Shown: positions 44,077 to 53,871 of the stretch, piece after piece
Layout: each line of letters starts with the position of its first letter
How positions within the stretch are numbered: position 1 is the stretch's first letter
NCBI GenBank assembly: GCA_900471605.1
Contig: UCEY01000043.1
Location: 124,001-188,000 of the forward strand
DNA: 64,000 nucleotides
Source: Hyphomicrobiales bacterium
GTDB taxonomy: Bacteria > Pseudomonadota > Alphaproteobacteria > Rhizobiales > Rhizobiaceae
Direction of reading: 5' to 3'
Program-made: the position numbers and the translations under genes
The notes under the pieces: generated by a model
What the model saw: only the letters and a program-made list of their open reading frames with translations
What the model was told of the DNA's origin: nothing
Databases searched by the model: none

Positions 44077-46182
44077 CTATCCGGCTCTCAGGAAGCGGAT
44101 CGCCTCGTCGCGGCGATGGAGATAGAGCAGCACGCGCATGTTCTGGCCGCGCTCGCTGTTCAGTTCCGGATCCCGCTCCAGCAGATAGGCCGCATCCTTG
44201 CGGGCGATCTCCAGGAGGTCCGCATGTGCCTCCAGGCTGGCGATCCTAAAACCCGGCGTGCCGGACTGACGGGTGCCGAGCAGCTCGCCTTCGCCGCGCA
44301 GTTTCAGGTCTTCCTCGGCGATCAAAAATCCGTCCTCGCTGTCGCGCAGGATCGAAAGCCTGGCATGGCCGGTTTCGCTGAGCGGTCCCTTGTAGAGCAG
44401 GATGCAGGTCGAAGCCTCGTCGCCGCGCCCGACGCGGCCGCGCAACTGGTGGAGCTGGGCGAGCCCGAATCGCTCCGCATGCTCGATCACCATGATCGTC
44501 GCGTCCGGAACATCGACGCCGACCTCGACCACGGTTGTGGCGACCAGGAGCCGCAGCTCGCCGGCCTTGAAGGCGGCCATCACCGCATCCTTCTCCGGCC
44601 CGCTCATGCGGCCGTGGATAAGGCCGACATCGCGGCCAAGCTCCCTGGCGAGCACCGCATAGCGTTCCTCCGCAGACATCAGGTCGGAAACTTCGGATTC
44701 CTCGACAAGCGGGCAGATCCAATAGGCTTTTTTTCCTTCGCCGATCGCCCCTCTGAGCCGGGCAACGATATCGCCGATCCGCTCGGTCGGGATGGTGACG
44801 GTCTGGATCGGCTTGCGGCCGGCCGGTTTTTCTGTGAGCTTGGAGACGTCCATGTCGCCGAAGGCCGCGAGTACCAGCGTGCGGGGAATGGGCGTCGCCG
44901 TCATCACCAGCATATGCGGGGAAATGCCCTTGGCGGTGAGCCGCAGGCGCTGGTGCACGCCGAACCGATGCTGCTCGTCCACCACGGCGAGCATCAGATT
45001 GTGATAGTTGATCGCATCTTGGAACAGCGCATGGGTGCCGATGACGATCTGCGCTTCGCCGGAGGCGATCCGCTCGATGATCTGGTCGCGCTCGCGGCCC
45101 TTGGTGCGGCCGGTCAGCACCTCGACCGTCACGCCGGCAGCACCGGCAAGCTTCGAGATCGTCGCAAAATGCTGGCGGGCGAGGATTTCGGTCGGCGCCA
45201 TCAGCACCGCCTGGCCGCCGGCCTCGACGGCCGCGGACATGGCGAGCAGCGCCACCAGCGTCTTGCCGGCCCCGACATCGCCCTGCAGCAGGCGCAGCAT
45301 CCGGTCTTCGGCGGCCATGTCCCTGATGATATCCCCGACGGCCACTTTCTGGCTCGGCGTCAGCGAGAAGGGCAGGCCTGCGATGATCCTTGCGGCCAGA
45401 TCGCCCTTCACCCGGATCGGTTGGCCCGGAACCTTGCGCACCTTCTGGCGCACCAGCGACAAGGACACCTGGCCGGCGAGGAATTCGTCATAGGCGAGCC
45501 GGCGGCGGGCAGGGGATTGCGGATCGATATCCGCCGCGTCGCGCGGATCGTGAAGCCCGCGAAAGGCCTCCGCCACCGACGGGAAACCCTGGCGAGCTGT
45601 CAGCGCCGCATCGGCCCATTCCGGCAGTTCCGGCAGCCGGGCGACCGCGCCGTCGATCGCCCGGCGCAGCACTTTCGGCGTCAGGCCGGCCGTCATCGGA
45701 TAGACCGGTTCGACCAGCGGCAGGTTCTCCGCTTCGGAGGCTTTCACAATGAAATCCGGATGCACCATCGAAGGCCGGCCGTTGAACCAGTCGACCTTGC
45801 CGCTCACCATCACCATCTCGTCGACCGGCAGCGATTTTTCCAGCCAGTTGCCCTTGGCGCGGAAGAAGGTGAGCGCCAGTTCCCCGGTATCGTCATGCAG
45901 GAAGACTCGATAGGGCATGTTGGATTTGCCGGGCGGCGGGGGCTGATGCCGGTCGACCCGCCCCTCGATCGTGACGATCGCCCCTTGCGGCGCAAGCGCG
46001 ATGCCAGGCCGGTGGCGCCGGTCGATCAGCGAGGAGGGGGCATGGAACAGCAGATCAACGACGCGGCAATCGTCCGGGTCATCGCGGCCGGTGACGCGGG
46101 CGATCAGTTCGGCGAGCTTCGGCCCGACACCGGCAAGCGAGGCGACGGGCGAGAACAGCGGATCGAGTATGGCGGGACGCAT
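44077..46182 (-). CDS. recG: ATP-dependent DNA helicase RecG
   Basis: Branch-migrates stalled replication forks and recombination intermediates. It has 701 residues, with an N-terminal wedge/OB domain (TIEGRVDRHQPPPPGKSNMP), Walker A LLQGDVGAGKTLVALLAM, DEQH box (VVDEQHRFGVHQRLRL), TATPIPRTL, and the C-terminal RGRVGRGDEASTCILLY and TRQSGTPGFRIASLEAHADL motifs. ATG 46182 begins the usual family sequence (MRPAILDPLFSP); an upstream ATG at 46212 is possible. It is divergent from sdhE by about 90 bp, so the two DNA-repair genes recG and mfd flank sdhE. Confidence 0.96.
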   Translation of the reverse strand: MRPAILDPLFSPVASLAGVGPKLAELIARVTGRDDPDDCRVVDLLFHAPSSLIDRRHRPGIALAPQGAIVTIEGRVDRHQPPPPGKSNMPYRVFLHDDTGELALTFFRAKGNWLEKSLPVDEMVMVSGKVDWFNGRPSMVHPDFIVKASEAENLPLVEPVYPMTAGLTPKVLRRAIDGAVARLPELPEWADAALTARQGFPSVAEAFRGLHDPRDAADIDPQSPARRRLAYDEFLAGQVSLSLVRQKVRKVPGQPIRVKGDLAARIIAGLPFSLTPSQKVAVGDIIRDMAAEDRMLRLLQGDVGAGKTLVALLAMSAAVEAGGQAVLMAPTEILARQHFATISKLAGAAGVTVEVLTGRTKGRERDQIIERIASGEAQIVIGTHALFQDAINYHNLMLAVVDEQHRFGVHQRLRLTAKGISPHMLVMTATPIPRTLVLAAFGDMDVSKLTEKPAGRKPIQTVTIPTERIGDIVARLRGAIGEGKKAYWICPLVEESEVSDLMSAEERYAVLARELGRDVGLIHGRMSGPEKDAVMAAFKAGELRLLVATTVVEVGVDVPDATIMVIEHAERFGLAQLHQLRGRVGRGDEASTCILLYKGPLSETGHARLSILRDSEDGFLIAEEDLKLRGEGELLGTRQSGTPGFRIASLEAHADLLEIARKDAAYLLERDPELNSERGQNMRVLLYLHRRDEAIRFLRAG

Positions 46183-46272
46183 GGCGCGCAAAATGCGATG
46201 GATTTTGCCCATTTGGCAAGGTGACGAGGGCGGAAAAGCGTCCTATATGAACGGCAAAACAAGGACACCGCC

Positions 46273-46602
46273 ATGACAGGACTATCCCGCACCAGCGCGG
46301 ATCTCGACCCGCGCCGCCGGCGCATCCTCTATCGCTGCTGGCATCGCGGCATAAGGGAGATGGACCTGGTTTTCGGCAGTTTCGCGGAGGCCGAGATCGC
46401 CGCGTTAGGCGACGCGGAGCTCGACGAGTTCGAAGCGATCATGGGCGAGGACGACCACGATCTGCACGCCTGGATCACCGGCGCGCAAGCCTTGCCGGAG
46501 CGCATGAAGACCCCGCTTTTCGCGCGGGTCGCTGCCTATACGCCGGATTTCGATCCCGTCACCAAGGCCTCCCTGGAGGCAAGGCTCGGAAACAAGATAT
46601 GA
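46273..46602 (+). CDS. sdhE: Succinate dehydrogenase assembly factor SdhE
   Basis: A 109-residue helper that promotes FAD attachment to succinate dehydrogenase. The diagnostic motif RGIREMD is at the expected place near residues 25-31 (HRGIREMDLVFGSFAE), followed by ELDEFEAIMGEDDHDLHAWI. The stop overlaps the mfd start as ATGA, so the two genes are translationally coupled; the functional link is not obvious. The recG-sdhE-mfd neighbourhood is common in rhizobia. Confidence 0.93.
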   Translation: MTGLSRTSADLDPRRRRILYRCWHRGIREMDLVFGSFAEAEIAALGDAELDEFEAIMGEDDHDLHAWITGAQALPERMKTPLFARVAAYTPDFDPVTKASLEARLGNKI

Positions 46603-49600
46603 ATTCTGGCCCGATGATTCCCGGTTTCGACGCGAAGAAGATCGCGGCGGCCCAGAGCCCGCTGACCATAGGCAACGTGCCGCCCGGCATGGAACCGCTG
46701 GTTCTCGCCGAGTTGGCGCGCGCCGGCCAGGCGGTCGCCTATGTCATGTCGGATGGGCAGCGGATGCCCGATCTGGAGCAGATGCTCTCCTTCGTGGCGC
46801 CGGAAATCCCGGTCCTGACGCTGCCCGCCTGGGACTGCCTTCCCTATGACCGCGTGTCGCCCAGCGCCGATGTCTCCGCCCGCAGACTTGCGGCGCTATC
46901 GGGCCTGATCTCGCATCGCAAAAAGCCGCATGCGGCGATCGTGCTCGTCACGGTCAATGCGATGCTGCAGAAGATCGCGCCGGCCGAGATCATCGAGAGC
47001 CTGGCGTTCTCGGCCAAGCCCGGCAACCAGATCCGCATGGACGACATTGCCGCGCGGCTGGAGCGCAACGGCTTCGAGCGCGTCGCGACGGTCCGCGAAG
47101 TCGGTGAATTTGCCGTGCGCGGCGGCATTCTCGATGTCTTCGTACCGGGCACCGAAGAACCGGTGCGGCTGGATTTCTTCGGCGACACGCTGGAATCGAT
47201 CCGCTCGTTCGATCCAGCGAGCCAGCGCACGACCGGCCAGGCACGCGTCCTCGACCTCAATCCGATGAGCGAAGTGACGCTGACGCCGGATACGATCAGC
47301 CGTTTCCGCAAGAACTATCTTTCCCTGTTCGGCGCCGCGACCCGCGACGACGCGCTTTATCAGGCGGTTTCCGAAGGCCGCCGTTATCCCGGCATGGAGC
47401 ACTGGCTGCCGCTGTTCTACGACGGGCTGGAAACCGCCTTCGATTATCTCAAGGGTTTTCGGATCGTCACCGACCATACCGCGCGCGAAGCGGCGAACGA
47501 GCGTTCGAAACTCGTCGCGGACTATTACGACGCCCGGCGGGATTCCGGCACTCAGGGCAAGGGCGCTGCCGCACAGGCTGCCCCCTACAAGCCGGTTTCC
47601 CCGGGCCAGCTTTATCTCGACGGCAAATCGTTTGCCGCAGCGCTCGACGCCGTCAACGCGTTGCGCCTGACGCCGTTCAACGAGATGGATGCCGAAGGTC
47701 GCCGGGTGGTGACTTTGGATGCGCATGCCGGTCCGCGCTGGGCGAAAAACCAGACGGAAGACAAGGACCGCGATGAGCGCGTCAACGTCTTCGATCTCGT
47801 GGTCAAGCATATCGCCGACAAGCGTGCAGAGGGCATCAAGGTTCTGGTCACCGGCTGGTCCGCCGGTTCGCTCGACCGTCTTTTGCAGGTGCTGGACGAG
47901 CGTGGCCTGAAGCGTATCCGCCAGATCGACAAGCTCGCCGATCTCGATACGCTGGAAAAAGGCGAGGCGGCGTCGGCGGTTCTGAGCCTCGAGGCCGGTT
48001 TCGAGACGGACAGGATCGCCGTCATCGGCGAACAGGACATTCTGGGCGACCGCATGGTCCGCCGCGGCAAGCGCCGCAAGCGTGGCGCGGATTTCCTCAC
48101 CGAAGTCGCCGGCCTCGACGAAGGTTCGCTGGTTGTCCATGCGGAACACGGTATCGGCCGCTTCGTCGGCCTGGTGACGATCGAGGCGGCTGGCGCACCG
48201 CGCGCCTGCCTCGAACTGCATTACGCTGATCAGGCAAAGCTTTTCCTGCCGGTCGAAAACATCGATCTTCTGTCGCGCTACGGCTCGGATGCGGCGGAAG
48301 CCCAGCTCGACAAGCTCGGCGGCGGCGCCTGGCAGGCCCGCAAGGCCAAGCTCAAGAAGCGGTTGCTCGACATGGCGGACGCGCTGATCCGCATCGCCGC
48401 CACCCGCATCACCCGCCGCGCGCCGGTCCTGACCACGCCGGAAGGGCTTTACGACGAATTCGCTGCCCGTTTCCCTTATGACGAGACCGAGGATCAGGCG
48501 AACGCCATCGATTCCGTCCGCGACGATCTCGGCGCCGGCCGGCCGATGGACCGCCTCGTCTGCGGCGACGTCGGTTTCGGCAAGACGGAAGTGGCGCTGC
48601 GCGCGGCCTTCTTCGCCGCCATGAACGGTGCACAGGTGGCGGTCGTCGTGCCGACCACGCTGCTTTCCCGCCAGCATTTCAAGACCTTTCGCGAACGTTT
48701 CCGCGGACTGCCGATCAAGGTCGAGCAGGCCTCGCGGCTGGTACCGGCCAAGGAACTCGCACAGACCAAGAAGGATCTCGCCGACGGCAAGGTCGATATC
48801 GTCGTCGGCACCCACGCGCTGCTCGGCGCCGGCATCCAGTTCGCCAATCTCGGGCTGCTGATCATCGACGAGGAGCAGCATTTCGGCGTCAAGCACAAGG
48901 AGCGGCTGAAGGAGCTGAAGAGCGACGTCCACGTTCTGACGCTGTCGGCAACGCCGATCCCGCGCACGCTGCAACTGGCCATGACCGGCGTGCGCGAACT
49001 GTCGCTGATCACCACGCCGCCGGTCGACCGCATGGCGGTCCGCACCTTCATCTCGCCCTTCGATCCGCTGGTCATTCGCGAGACGCTGATGCGCGAGCAC
49101 TATCGCGGCGGCCAGAGTTTCTATGTCTGCCCGCGGCTCGCCGACCTGCCGGAAATTCAGGCCTTTCTCCAGTCCGATGTTCCCGAGCTTAAGGTCGCGG
49201 TCGCCCATGGCCAGATGGCGGCGGGCGAACTCGAAGACATCATGAACGCCTTCTACGACGGCAAATATGATGTGCTGCTCTCGACCACCATCGTCGAATC
49301 CGGCCTCGACGTGCCGACCGCCAATACGCTGATCGTTCACCGCGCCGATATGTTCGGCCTGGCGCAGCTCTACCAGCTTCGCGGCCGCGTCGGCCGTTCC
49401 AAGGTGCGCGCTTTCGCGCTCTTCACCCTGCCGGTCAACAAGACGCTGACGACGATGGCCGACCGGCGCCTGAAGGTGCTGCAGTCGCTCGACACGCTCG
49501 GCGCCGGCTTCCAGCTGGCGAGCCACGACCTCGACATCCGCGGCGCCGGCAATCTGCTCGGCGAGGAACAGTCAGGCCATATTAAGGAAGTCGGTTTCGA

Positions 49601-50120
49601 GCTCTACCAGCAGATGCTGGAGGAGGCCGTGGCCGAAGTAAAGGGCGACGACGAGATCACCGATACCGGCTGGTCGCCGCAGATTTCCGTCGGCATCACC
49701 GTGATGATCCCGGAAACCTACGTCCCGGACCTGCATCTGCGCATGGGCCTTTACCGCCGTCTCGGCGAACTCACGGAACTGTCGGAGATCGACGGATTCG
49801 GCGCGGAAATGGTCGACCGTTTCGGCCCGATGCCGACCGAGGTTCAGAACCTCCTGAAGGTCGTCTATATCAAGTCGCTCTGCCGCAAGGCCAATGTCGA
49901 GAAGCTCGATGCCGGTCCGAAGGGCATCGTCGTCACCTTCCGCGACAAGCAGTTCCCGAACCCGGCCAATCTCGTCGGCTACATCGCCAAGCAGGGGACG
50001 ATGGCGAAGATCCGTCCGGACCACAGCGTGTTCCTCACCCGCGACCTGCCGTCGCCGGAAAAGCGGTTGTCGGCCGCGGCTCAGGTGATGACCCAGTTCG
50101 CCGAACTGGCGAAAACATAA
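46599..50120 (+). CDS. mfd: Transcription-repair coupling factor Mfd
   Basis: Pushes stalled RNA polymerase off damaged DNA and recruits UvrA. At 1173 residues it carries the UvrB-homology N-terminal region, the RNA-polymerase-interacting domain (RGKRRKRGADFLTEVAGLDE, then LVVHAEHGIGRFVGLVTIEA), and a RecG-like helicase: Walker A GDVGFGKTEVALRAAF, DEEQ (IIDEEQHFGVKHKERLK), SATPIPRTLQLAM and RGRVGRSKVRAFALF. The C-terminal TRCF domain follows. It overlaps sdhE by four bases. It converges with a DMT transporter gene with no spacer. Confidence 0.97.
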   Translation: MNSGPMIPGFDAKKIAAAQSPLTIGNVPPGMEPLVLAELARAGQAVAYVMSDGQRMPDLEQMLSFVAPEIPVLTLPAWDCLPYDRVSPSADVSARRLAALSGLISHRKKPHAAIVLVTVNAMLQKIAPAEIIESLAFSAKPGNQIRMDDIAARLERNGFERVATVREVGEFAVRGGILDVFVPGTEEPVRLDFFGDTLESIRSFDPASQRTTGQARVLDLNPMSEVTLTPDTISRFRKNYLSLFGAATRDDALYQAVSEGRRYPGMEHWLPLFYDGLETAFDYLKGFRIVTDHTAREAANERSKLVADYYDARRDSGTQGKGAAAQAAPYKPVSPGQLYLDGKSFAAALDAVNALRLTPFNEMDAEGRRVVTLDAHAGPRWAKNQTEDKDRDERVNVFDLVVKHIADKRAEGIKVLVTGWSAGSLDRLLQVLDERGLKRIRQIDKLADLDTLEKGEAASAVLSLEAGFETDRIAVIGEQDILGDRMVRRGKRRKRGADFLTEVAGLDEGSLVVHAEHGIGRFVGLVTIEAAGAPRACLELHYADQAKLFLPVENIDLLSRYGSDAAEAQLDKLGGGAWQARKAKLKKRLLDMADALIRIAATRITRRAPVLTTPEGLYDEFAARFPYDETEDQANAIDSVRDDLGAGRPMDRLVCGDVGFGKTEVALRAAFFAAMNGAQVAVVVPTTLLSRQHFKTFRERFRGLPIKVEQASRLVPAKELAQTKKDLADGKVDIVVGTHALLGAGIQFANLGLLIIDEEQHFGVKHKERLKELKSDVHVLTLSATPIPRTLQLAMTGVRELSLITTPPVDRMAVRTFISPFDPLVIRETLMREHYRGGQSFYVCPRLADLPEIQAFLQSDVPELKVAVAHGQMAAGELEDIMNAFYDGKYDVLLSTTIVESGLDVPTANTLIVHRADMFGLAQLYQLRGRVGRSKVRAFALFTLPVNKTLTTMADRRLKVLQSLDTLGAGFQLASHDLDIRGAGNLLGEEQSGHIKEVGFELYQQMLEEAVAEVKGDDEITDTGWSPQISVGITVMIPETYVPDLHLRMGLYRRLGELTELSEIDGFGAEMVDRFGPMPTEVQNLLKVVYIKSLCRKANVEKLDAGPKGIVVTFRDKQFPNPANLVGYIAKQGTMAKIRPDHSVFLTRDLPSPEKRLSAAAQVMTQFAELAKT

Positions 50121-51059
50121 TTACATATCGGATTTATTGTTCGGGACCGTGACCGCAGCGGCCTGCGGATCGGTCGCGACCGACGCGGGCAAGGGCACGT
50201 CGCGTGCCCGCTCGCGGGCCAGCGTCAGCAGGCCGGAGCCGATGATCAGCAGGATGCCGATCAGCATCGGAAGGTCGATCCTGTCGCCGAAGACGAGATA
50301 ACCGAACAGGATGGCCCAGAGCATCTGGCTGTATTGGGTTGGGCCAATCACGGCGGCGGGCGCATGATTGGCGGCATACATCAGCCAGACGGTGGCCAGC
50401 GCTCCAAGCAGGCCGTATCCGGCGAGCATCGCCCATTGCGACAGGGTCGGCCAGCGGAAGTCGGGGATCATCAGCACGCCGAGGATGACGAGGACGCCAA
50501 GGACACCGGCGCCGTAGAGCGAGATGTTCTTCTCCGACGGCCCGATGGCGCGATAGACGATGATCGAGATCGCCCCGGAAAGCCCCGCAAACACCGCTCC
50601 GACATGCCCGATCGAAACCTCGCGGAAGCCCGGGCGCAATATAACCAGAACGCCGACGAAACCGATGATCACCGCGCTCCAGCGCCGGATGCCGACCGTC
50701 TCCTTGAGGAACACGACCGACATGATCGTCACGAAGGACGGCAGCAGGAAGATCAGCGCGAAGGCTTCCGCCATCGACAGATAGGTGAAGGCCGCGACGC
50801 TGCCGACCGTTCCCATCGCAGCGGAGAAGAAACGCAGCACCCAAAGTGGACGGTTCGTGCTTCTCACCACGTCGAGCCAGCGGTCGCCCGGCTTCATCAG
50901 ATAGGGAAAGCCGGCGAGCATGAAGACCGCGCCGAAAAAGCCCATCTCGTAGGGCGTCAGCGCCCCCTCGATCATCTTGACGCTTGCATCGCTCCAGGAA
51001 TAGGCGGCAAAGGAGGAGAAGGCGAGAAGAACGCCTTTCAGGGTCTGGTCGGTACGCAC
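50121..51059 (-). CDS. EamA/DMT family transporter
   Basis: A 312-residue inner-membrane protein with about ten helices in two EamA halves (for example the helix AEAFALIFLLPSFVTIMSVV before FLKETVGIRRWSAVIIGFVG, repeated in form later as WAILFGYLVFGDRIDLPMLI). The cargo is unknown. It is the third gene of a minus-strand set with FrnE (12 bp away) and the peptide-binding protein, so it may be co-transcribed with them. Confidence 0.88.
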   Translation of the reverse strand: MRTDQTLKGVLLAFSSFAAYSWSDASVKMIEGALTPYEMGFFGAVFMLAGFPYLMKPGDRWLDVVRSTNRPLWVLRFFSAAMGTVGSVAAFTYLSMAEAFALIFLLPSFVTIMSVVFLKETVGIRRWSAVIIGFVGVLVILRPGFREVSIGHVGAVFAGLSGAISIIVYRAIGPSEKNISLYGAGVLGVLVILGVLMIPDFRWPTLSQWAMLAGYGLLGALATVWLMYAANHAPAAVIGPTQYSQMLWAILFGYLVFGDRIDLPMLIGILLIIGSGLLTLARERARDVPLPASVATDPQAAAVTVPNNKSDM

Positions 51060-51071
51060 GCGTTTATCCGT

Positions 51072-51743
51072 TCAGATCATGCCCTTGCGGGCTTCCGCCT
51101 TCAGCTTGGCGATCTCGCGCAGCGCATTGGCAAAGACGTCAGGCGTCTGGGCGCCGCTCACCGCATACTGGCCATCGATAATGAAGAACGGCACGCCGGT
51201 CACGCCCATTTTCTGCGCTGCGTCGATTTCCCCAAGGACGGTATCCTTGTCGGCGTCGCTTGCCAGCAGGCTCTCGATCACCTTGCGGTCGAGGCCGCAT
51301 TTTTCGGCGATATCGGCGAGCACCGCGTGGTCGCCAACGTTGCGGCCTTCCTCGAAATTCGCCTTGAACAATGCGGTCGCCACCTTGTCCTGGATTTCGC
51401 GGCTTTCCACGATCGCCCAATGCAGCAGGCGATGCGCATCGAGTGTATTGGGGCCGACCTTGATCGCCTCGAAATTATACGTGATGCCGACCTCTTCGCC
51501 GAGTTTCTTCAGCATGCCATGGGCACGTTCGACCGCGTCCTTGCCGCCCAATTTGGCGGCCAGATCGGCCTGGTGATCGACGCCTTCGGGCGGATGATCC
51601 GGGTTGAGCCGGTAGGGACGCCAGTTGATATCGACGCCGATCTCGTCCTGAACTTCCGCGACCGCCAGTTCCATCCGCGCCTTGCCGAGATAGCACCAGG
51701 GGCAGACGATATCCGAAACGATGTCGATGGTTACGCGCTCCAT
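51072..51743 (-). CDS. DsbA family oxidoreductase, FrnE-like
   Basis: A 223-residue thioredoxin-fold protein without a signal peptide, so probably cytoplasmic. The CxxC active site is CPWC in DIVCPWCYLGKARM, and the long helical insertion and the GVTGVPFFIIDGQYAVSGAQ cis-Pro region match the FrnE / 2-hydroxychromene-isomerase-like subgroup. It could repair or use thiols of small molecules or proteins. It lies 37 bp after the peptide-binding protein gene and 12 bp before the DMT gene. Confidence 0.9.
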   Translation of the reverse strand: MERVTIDIVSDIVCPWCYLGKARMELAVAEVQDEIGVDINWRPYRLNPDHPPEGVDHQADLAAKLGGKDAVERAHGMLKKLGEEVGITYNFEAIKVGPNTLDAHRLLHWAIVESREIQDKVATALFKANFEEGRNVGDHAVLADIAEKCGLDRKVIESLLASDADKDTVLGEIDAAQKMGVTGVPFFIIDGQYAVSGAQTPDVFANALREIAKLKAEARKGMI

Positions 51744-51780
51744 GGCGGCGTCCTTTCTCCGGTAACCGAAACAGGCTGGA

Positions 51781-53595
51781 TTACTGTGCGCGCTTGTCCC
51801 ACCAGATGTTGAGCTGGTAGCCGTAGAGCGGCAGTTTTTCGGGATAACCGATATACTTGCGCCGCGCCACCCATTGATCCGCGATGTGATAGAGCGGAAC
51901 GAGATAGTGACCGGAAATCAGCATCCGGTCGTAAGCCCGCACCGCCGCCTCGAAATCCTCCTTGCTGCGTACCGTCAGCATCGTCTCGATCAGCTTGTCG
52001 AGATCGGGATCAGCGGTGCCGGCGAAATTGAAGCTGCCGTCGCGATCCCGCGAATCCGATCCCCAGCGCCCGATCTGCTCGATGCCGGGCGACAGCGACT
52101 GCGGATAGGATTTGACGATCATGTCGTAGTCGAAATTGCCGGACCGGGCCTGGTATTGCGCATCGTCGACGGTGCGGATCGACATGTCGATCCCGATCAT
52201 CTTCAGCGTCCGCTGATAGGCGATCGCGAGCTTTTCCTGGTCCTGGCTCTGGGTCATCACCTCGAACGCGAGCGGTCGGCCGGAAGCGTCCGACATCCTG
52301 CCGTTCCGGATCGTGTAGCCGCCCTTCTTGAGCAACTCGACCGCATCGCGCAGTACCTTGCGGTCGGCGCCGGACGCGTCGGTTTTCGGCAGGTGATAGG
52401 TGCCATCGAGGACCGCCGGTTCGATCCGGTTCTTGATCGCCCCGAGGATCTTCAGCTCCCGTTCGTCCGCCGGCTTGCCGAGCGAGGTGAGGGGGGAGTT
52501 CTGCCAAAAACTCTCGGTGCGGGTATAGGCGCCCTCGAAAAGGTTCTTGTTGGCCCATTCGAAATCGAAGGCGAGCGACAGGCCGGCCCGCACGTTGACG
52601 TCGGCAAATAGCGGCCGTCTCGTGTTGAAGACGAAACCGAGCATGCCGGTCGGCAATTGCGGCTTGAACGCATCCTTGACCACATCGCCATTCTGGGCGG
52701 CCGGAAAATCATAGGCACGGGTCCAGTGTGTCGGGCTGCCGTCCGGATAGATGTCGATCTCGCCCTTCTTGAAGGCTTCGAACAGCGTATTGTCCTGCAG
52801 GAAATATTCGACGGTGATCTGGTCGTAATTGTCAAAACCCACCTTGGCCGGAATATCCTTGCCCCAGTAATTCGGATCTCGCTCATAGACGATCCGCTCG
52901 CCCGGCGAGACCGACTTGATCCGGTAAGGGCCCGAACCGACCGGCGGCTTCAGCGTCGACTGGTCGAAGGTCGCTGCATCGATCGCGTGCTTCGGCAGGA
53001 TCGGCGTGCCGGTCGCGAGAATCAGCGGGAATTCGCGGTCGGCCTTTTCGTTGAAGGTAAAGCGGACGCCGCGTTCGCCGACCTTTTCCATTTTCGCGAC
53101 GGGCGCCAGCCGCGACGAGAAGGGAATGCGGGCCTTGTCGCGCAGCAGTTCGAACGAGAAGATCACGTCGTCCGGGGTGACCGGCTGACCGTCCGACCAT
53201 TTCGCCTTGGGATTGAGATTGAACTGGATGAAGCTCCGCTCGTCGTTCCACTCGACGCTTTCCGCCAGCAGGCCGTAGAGGCTGAAGGGCTCGTCGCTGG
53301 AGCGCGTCATCAGCGATTCGTAGAGAAGATTGCCGAAGCCCGGGTCCCAGATGCCGCGCGCCGAGGTGCGCATGCTTTTCAGGATGAATGGATTGAGGCT
53401 GTCGAACGTGCCGACGACCCCATAGGTGATCTTGCCGCCCTTCTTCACGTCCGGGTTCACATAAGGGAAATGCCTGTAGTCGGAAGGCAATGCCGGGCTG
53501 CCGTGCATGGCAATTCCATGCACCGGCTCGGCCAAGGCCGGCACCCCGATCAGAAACGCGGCGATGAGGGGAAGGAAGCGTCGCATGGGACCCAT
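51781..53595 (-). CDS. Extracellular solute-binding protein family 5 (YejA-like)
   Basis: A 604-residue periplasmic binding protein for peptides or similar oligomers. The signal peptide (RRFLPLIAAFLIGVPALA) is followed by a long mature domain with SBP_bac_5 landmarks (RGIWDPGFGNLLYESLMTRS; FNLNPKAKWSDGQPVTPDDV; GFVFNTRRPLFADVNVRAGL). The YejA-like form takes microcin C-type or muropeptide-like ligands; the ligand here is unknown. ATG 53595 has GAGGA ten bases upstream and is preferred over ATG 53586. No yejBEF permease genes are present here, so its transporter must lie elsewhere. Confidence 0.9.
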   Translation of the reverse strand: MGPMRRFLPLIAAFLIGVPALAEPVHGIAMHGSPALPSDYRHFPYVNPDVKKGGKITYGVVGTFDSLNPFILKSMRTSARGIWDPGFGNLLYESLMTRSSDEPFSLYGLLAESVEWNDERSFIQFNLNPKAKWSDGQPVTPDDVIFSFELLRDKARIPFSSRLAPVAKMEKVGERGVRFTFNEKADREFPLILATGTPILPKHAIDAATFDQSTLKPPVGSGPYRIKSVSPGERIVYERDPNYWGKDIPAKVGFDNYDQITVEYFLQDNTLFEAFKKGEIDIYPDGSPTHWTRAYDFPAAQNGDVVKDAFKPQLPTGMLGFVFNTRRPLFADVNVRAGLSLAFDFEWANKNLFEGAYTRTESFWQNSPLTSLGKPADERELKILGAIKNRIEPAVLDGTYHLPKTDASGADRKVLRDAVELLKKGGYTIRNGRMSDASGRPLAFEVMTQSQDQEKLAIAYQRTLKMIGIDMSIRTVDDAQYQARSGNFDYDMIVKSYPQSLSPGIEQIGRWGSDSRDRDGSFNFAGTADPDLDKLIETMLTVRSKEDFEAAVRAYDRMLISGHYLVPLYHIADQWVARRKYIGYPEKLPLYGYQLNIWWDKRAQ

Positions 53596-53732
53596 GACGG
53601 TGAAATCCTCGCTGATTCTCCCGCAAAATAGCGCATGCCAGGAGGCCTACCAACCACCGCCATGCGCAAAAGAATGATCGCCGACGTTAACTCCTTGTCA
53701 AAAAATACGAAAGAAGGACTGGATATCGACGC

Positions 53733-53767
53733 CCGCCCGATGTAACAGGTTGCCCACACGGGCGGGT
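53733..53767 (+). other. Long-loop GC-rich inverted repeat upstream of the IalB gene
   Basis: Arms CCCGCCCG and CGGGCGGG enclose a 19-base loop, about 105 bp before the IalB start. It may be part of a leader or an old terminator. The rest of the 276 bp gap (53596-53871) shows no supported gene. Confidence 0.35.
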
Positions 53768-53871
53768 CATTCAATTGCCTCATTTGACCGACAGGTCACA
53801 GGCAGTAGGACACCCCGAGGGAGTTGACGGCGTCTGCCGTACCCAGCGGATTTCAGGAGACGGATCTCGTT

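Noticed and set aside
44116-46224. Long plus-strand frame opposite recG
   Set aside because: RecG has all helicase motifs on the minus strand; the opposite frame is a GC-bias artefact.
46896-49526. Long minus-strand frame opposite mfd
   Set aside because: Mfd is unambiguous on the plus strand; the frame has no recognised motif.
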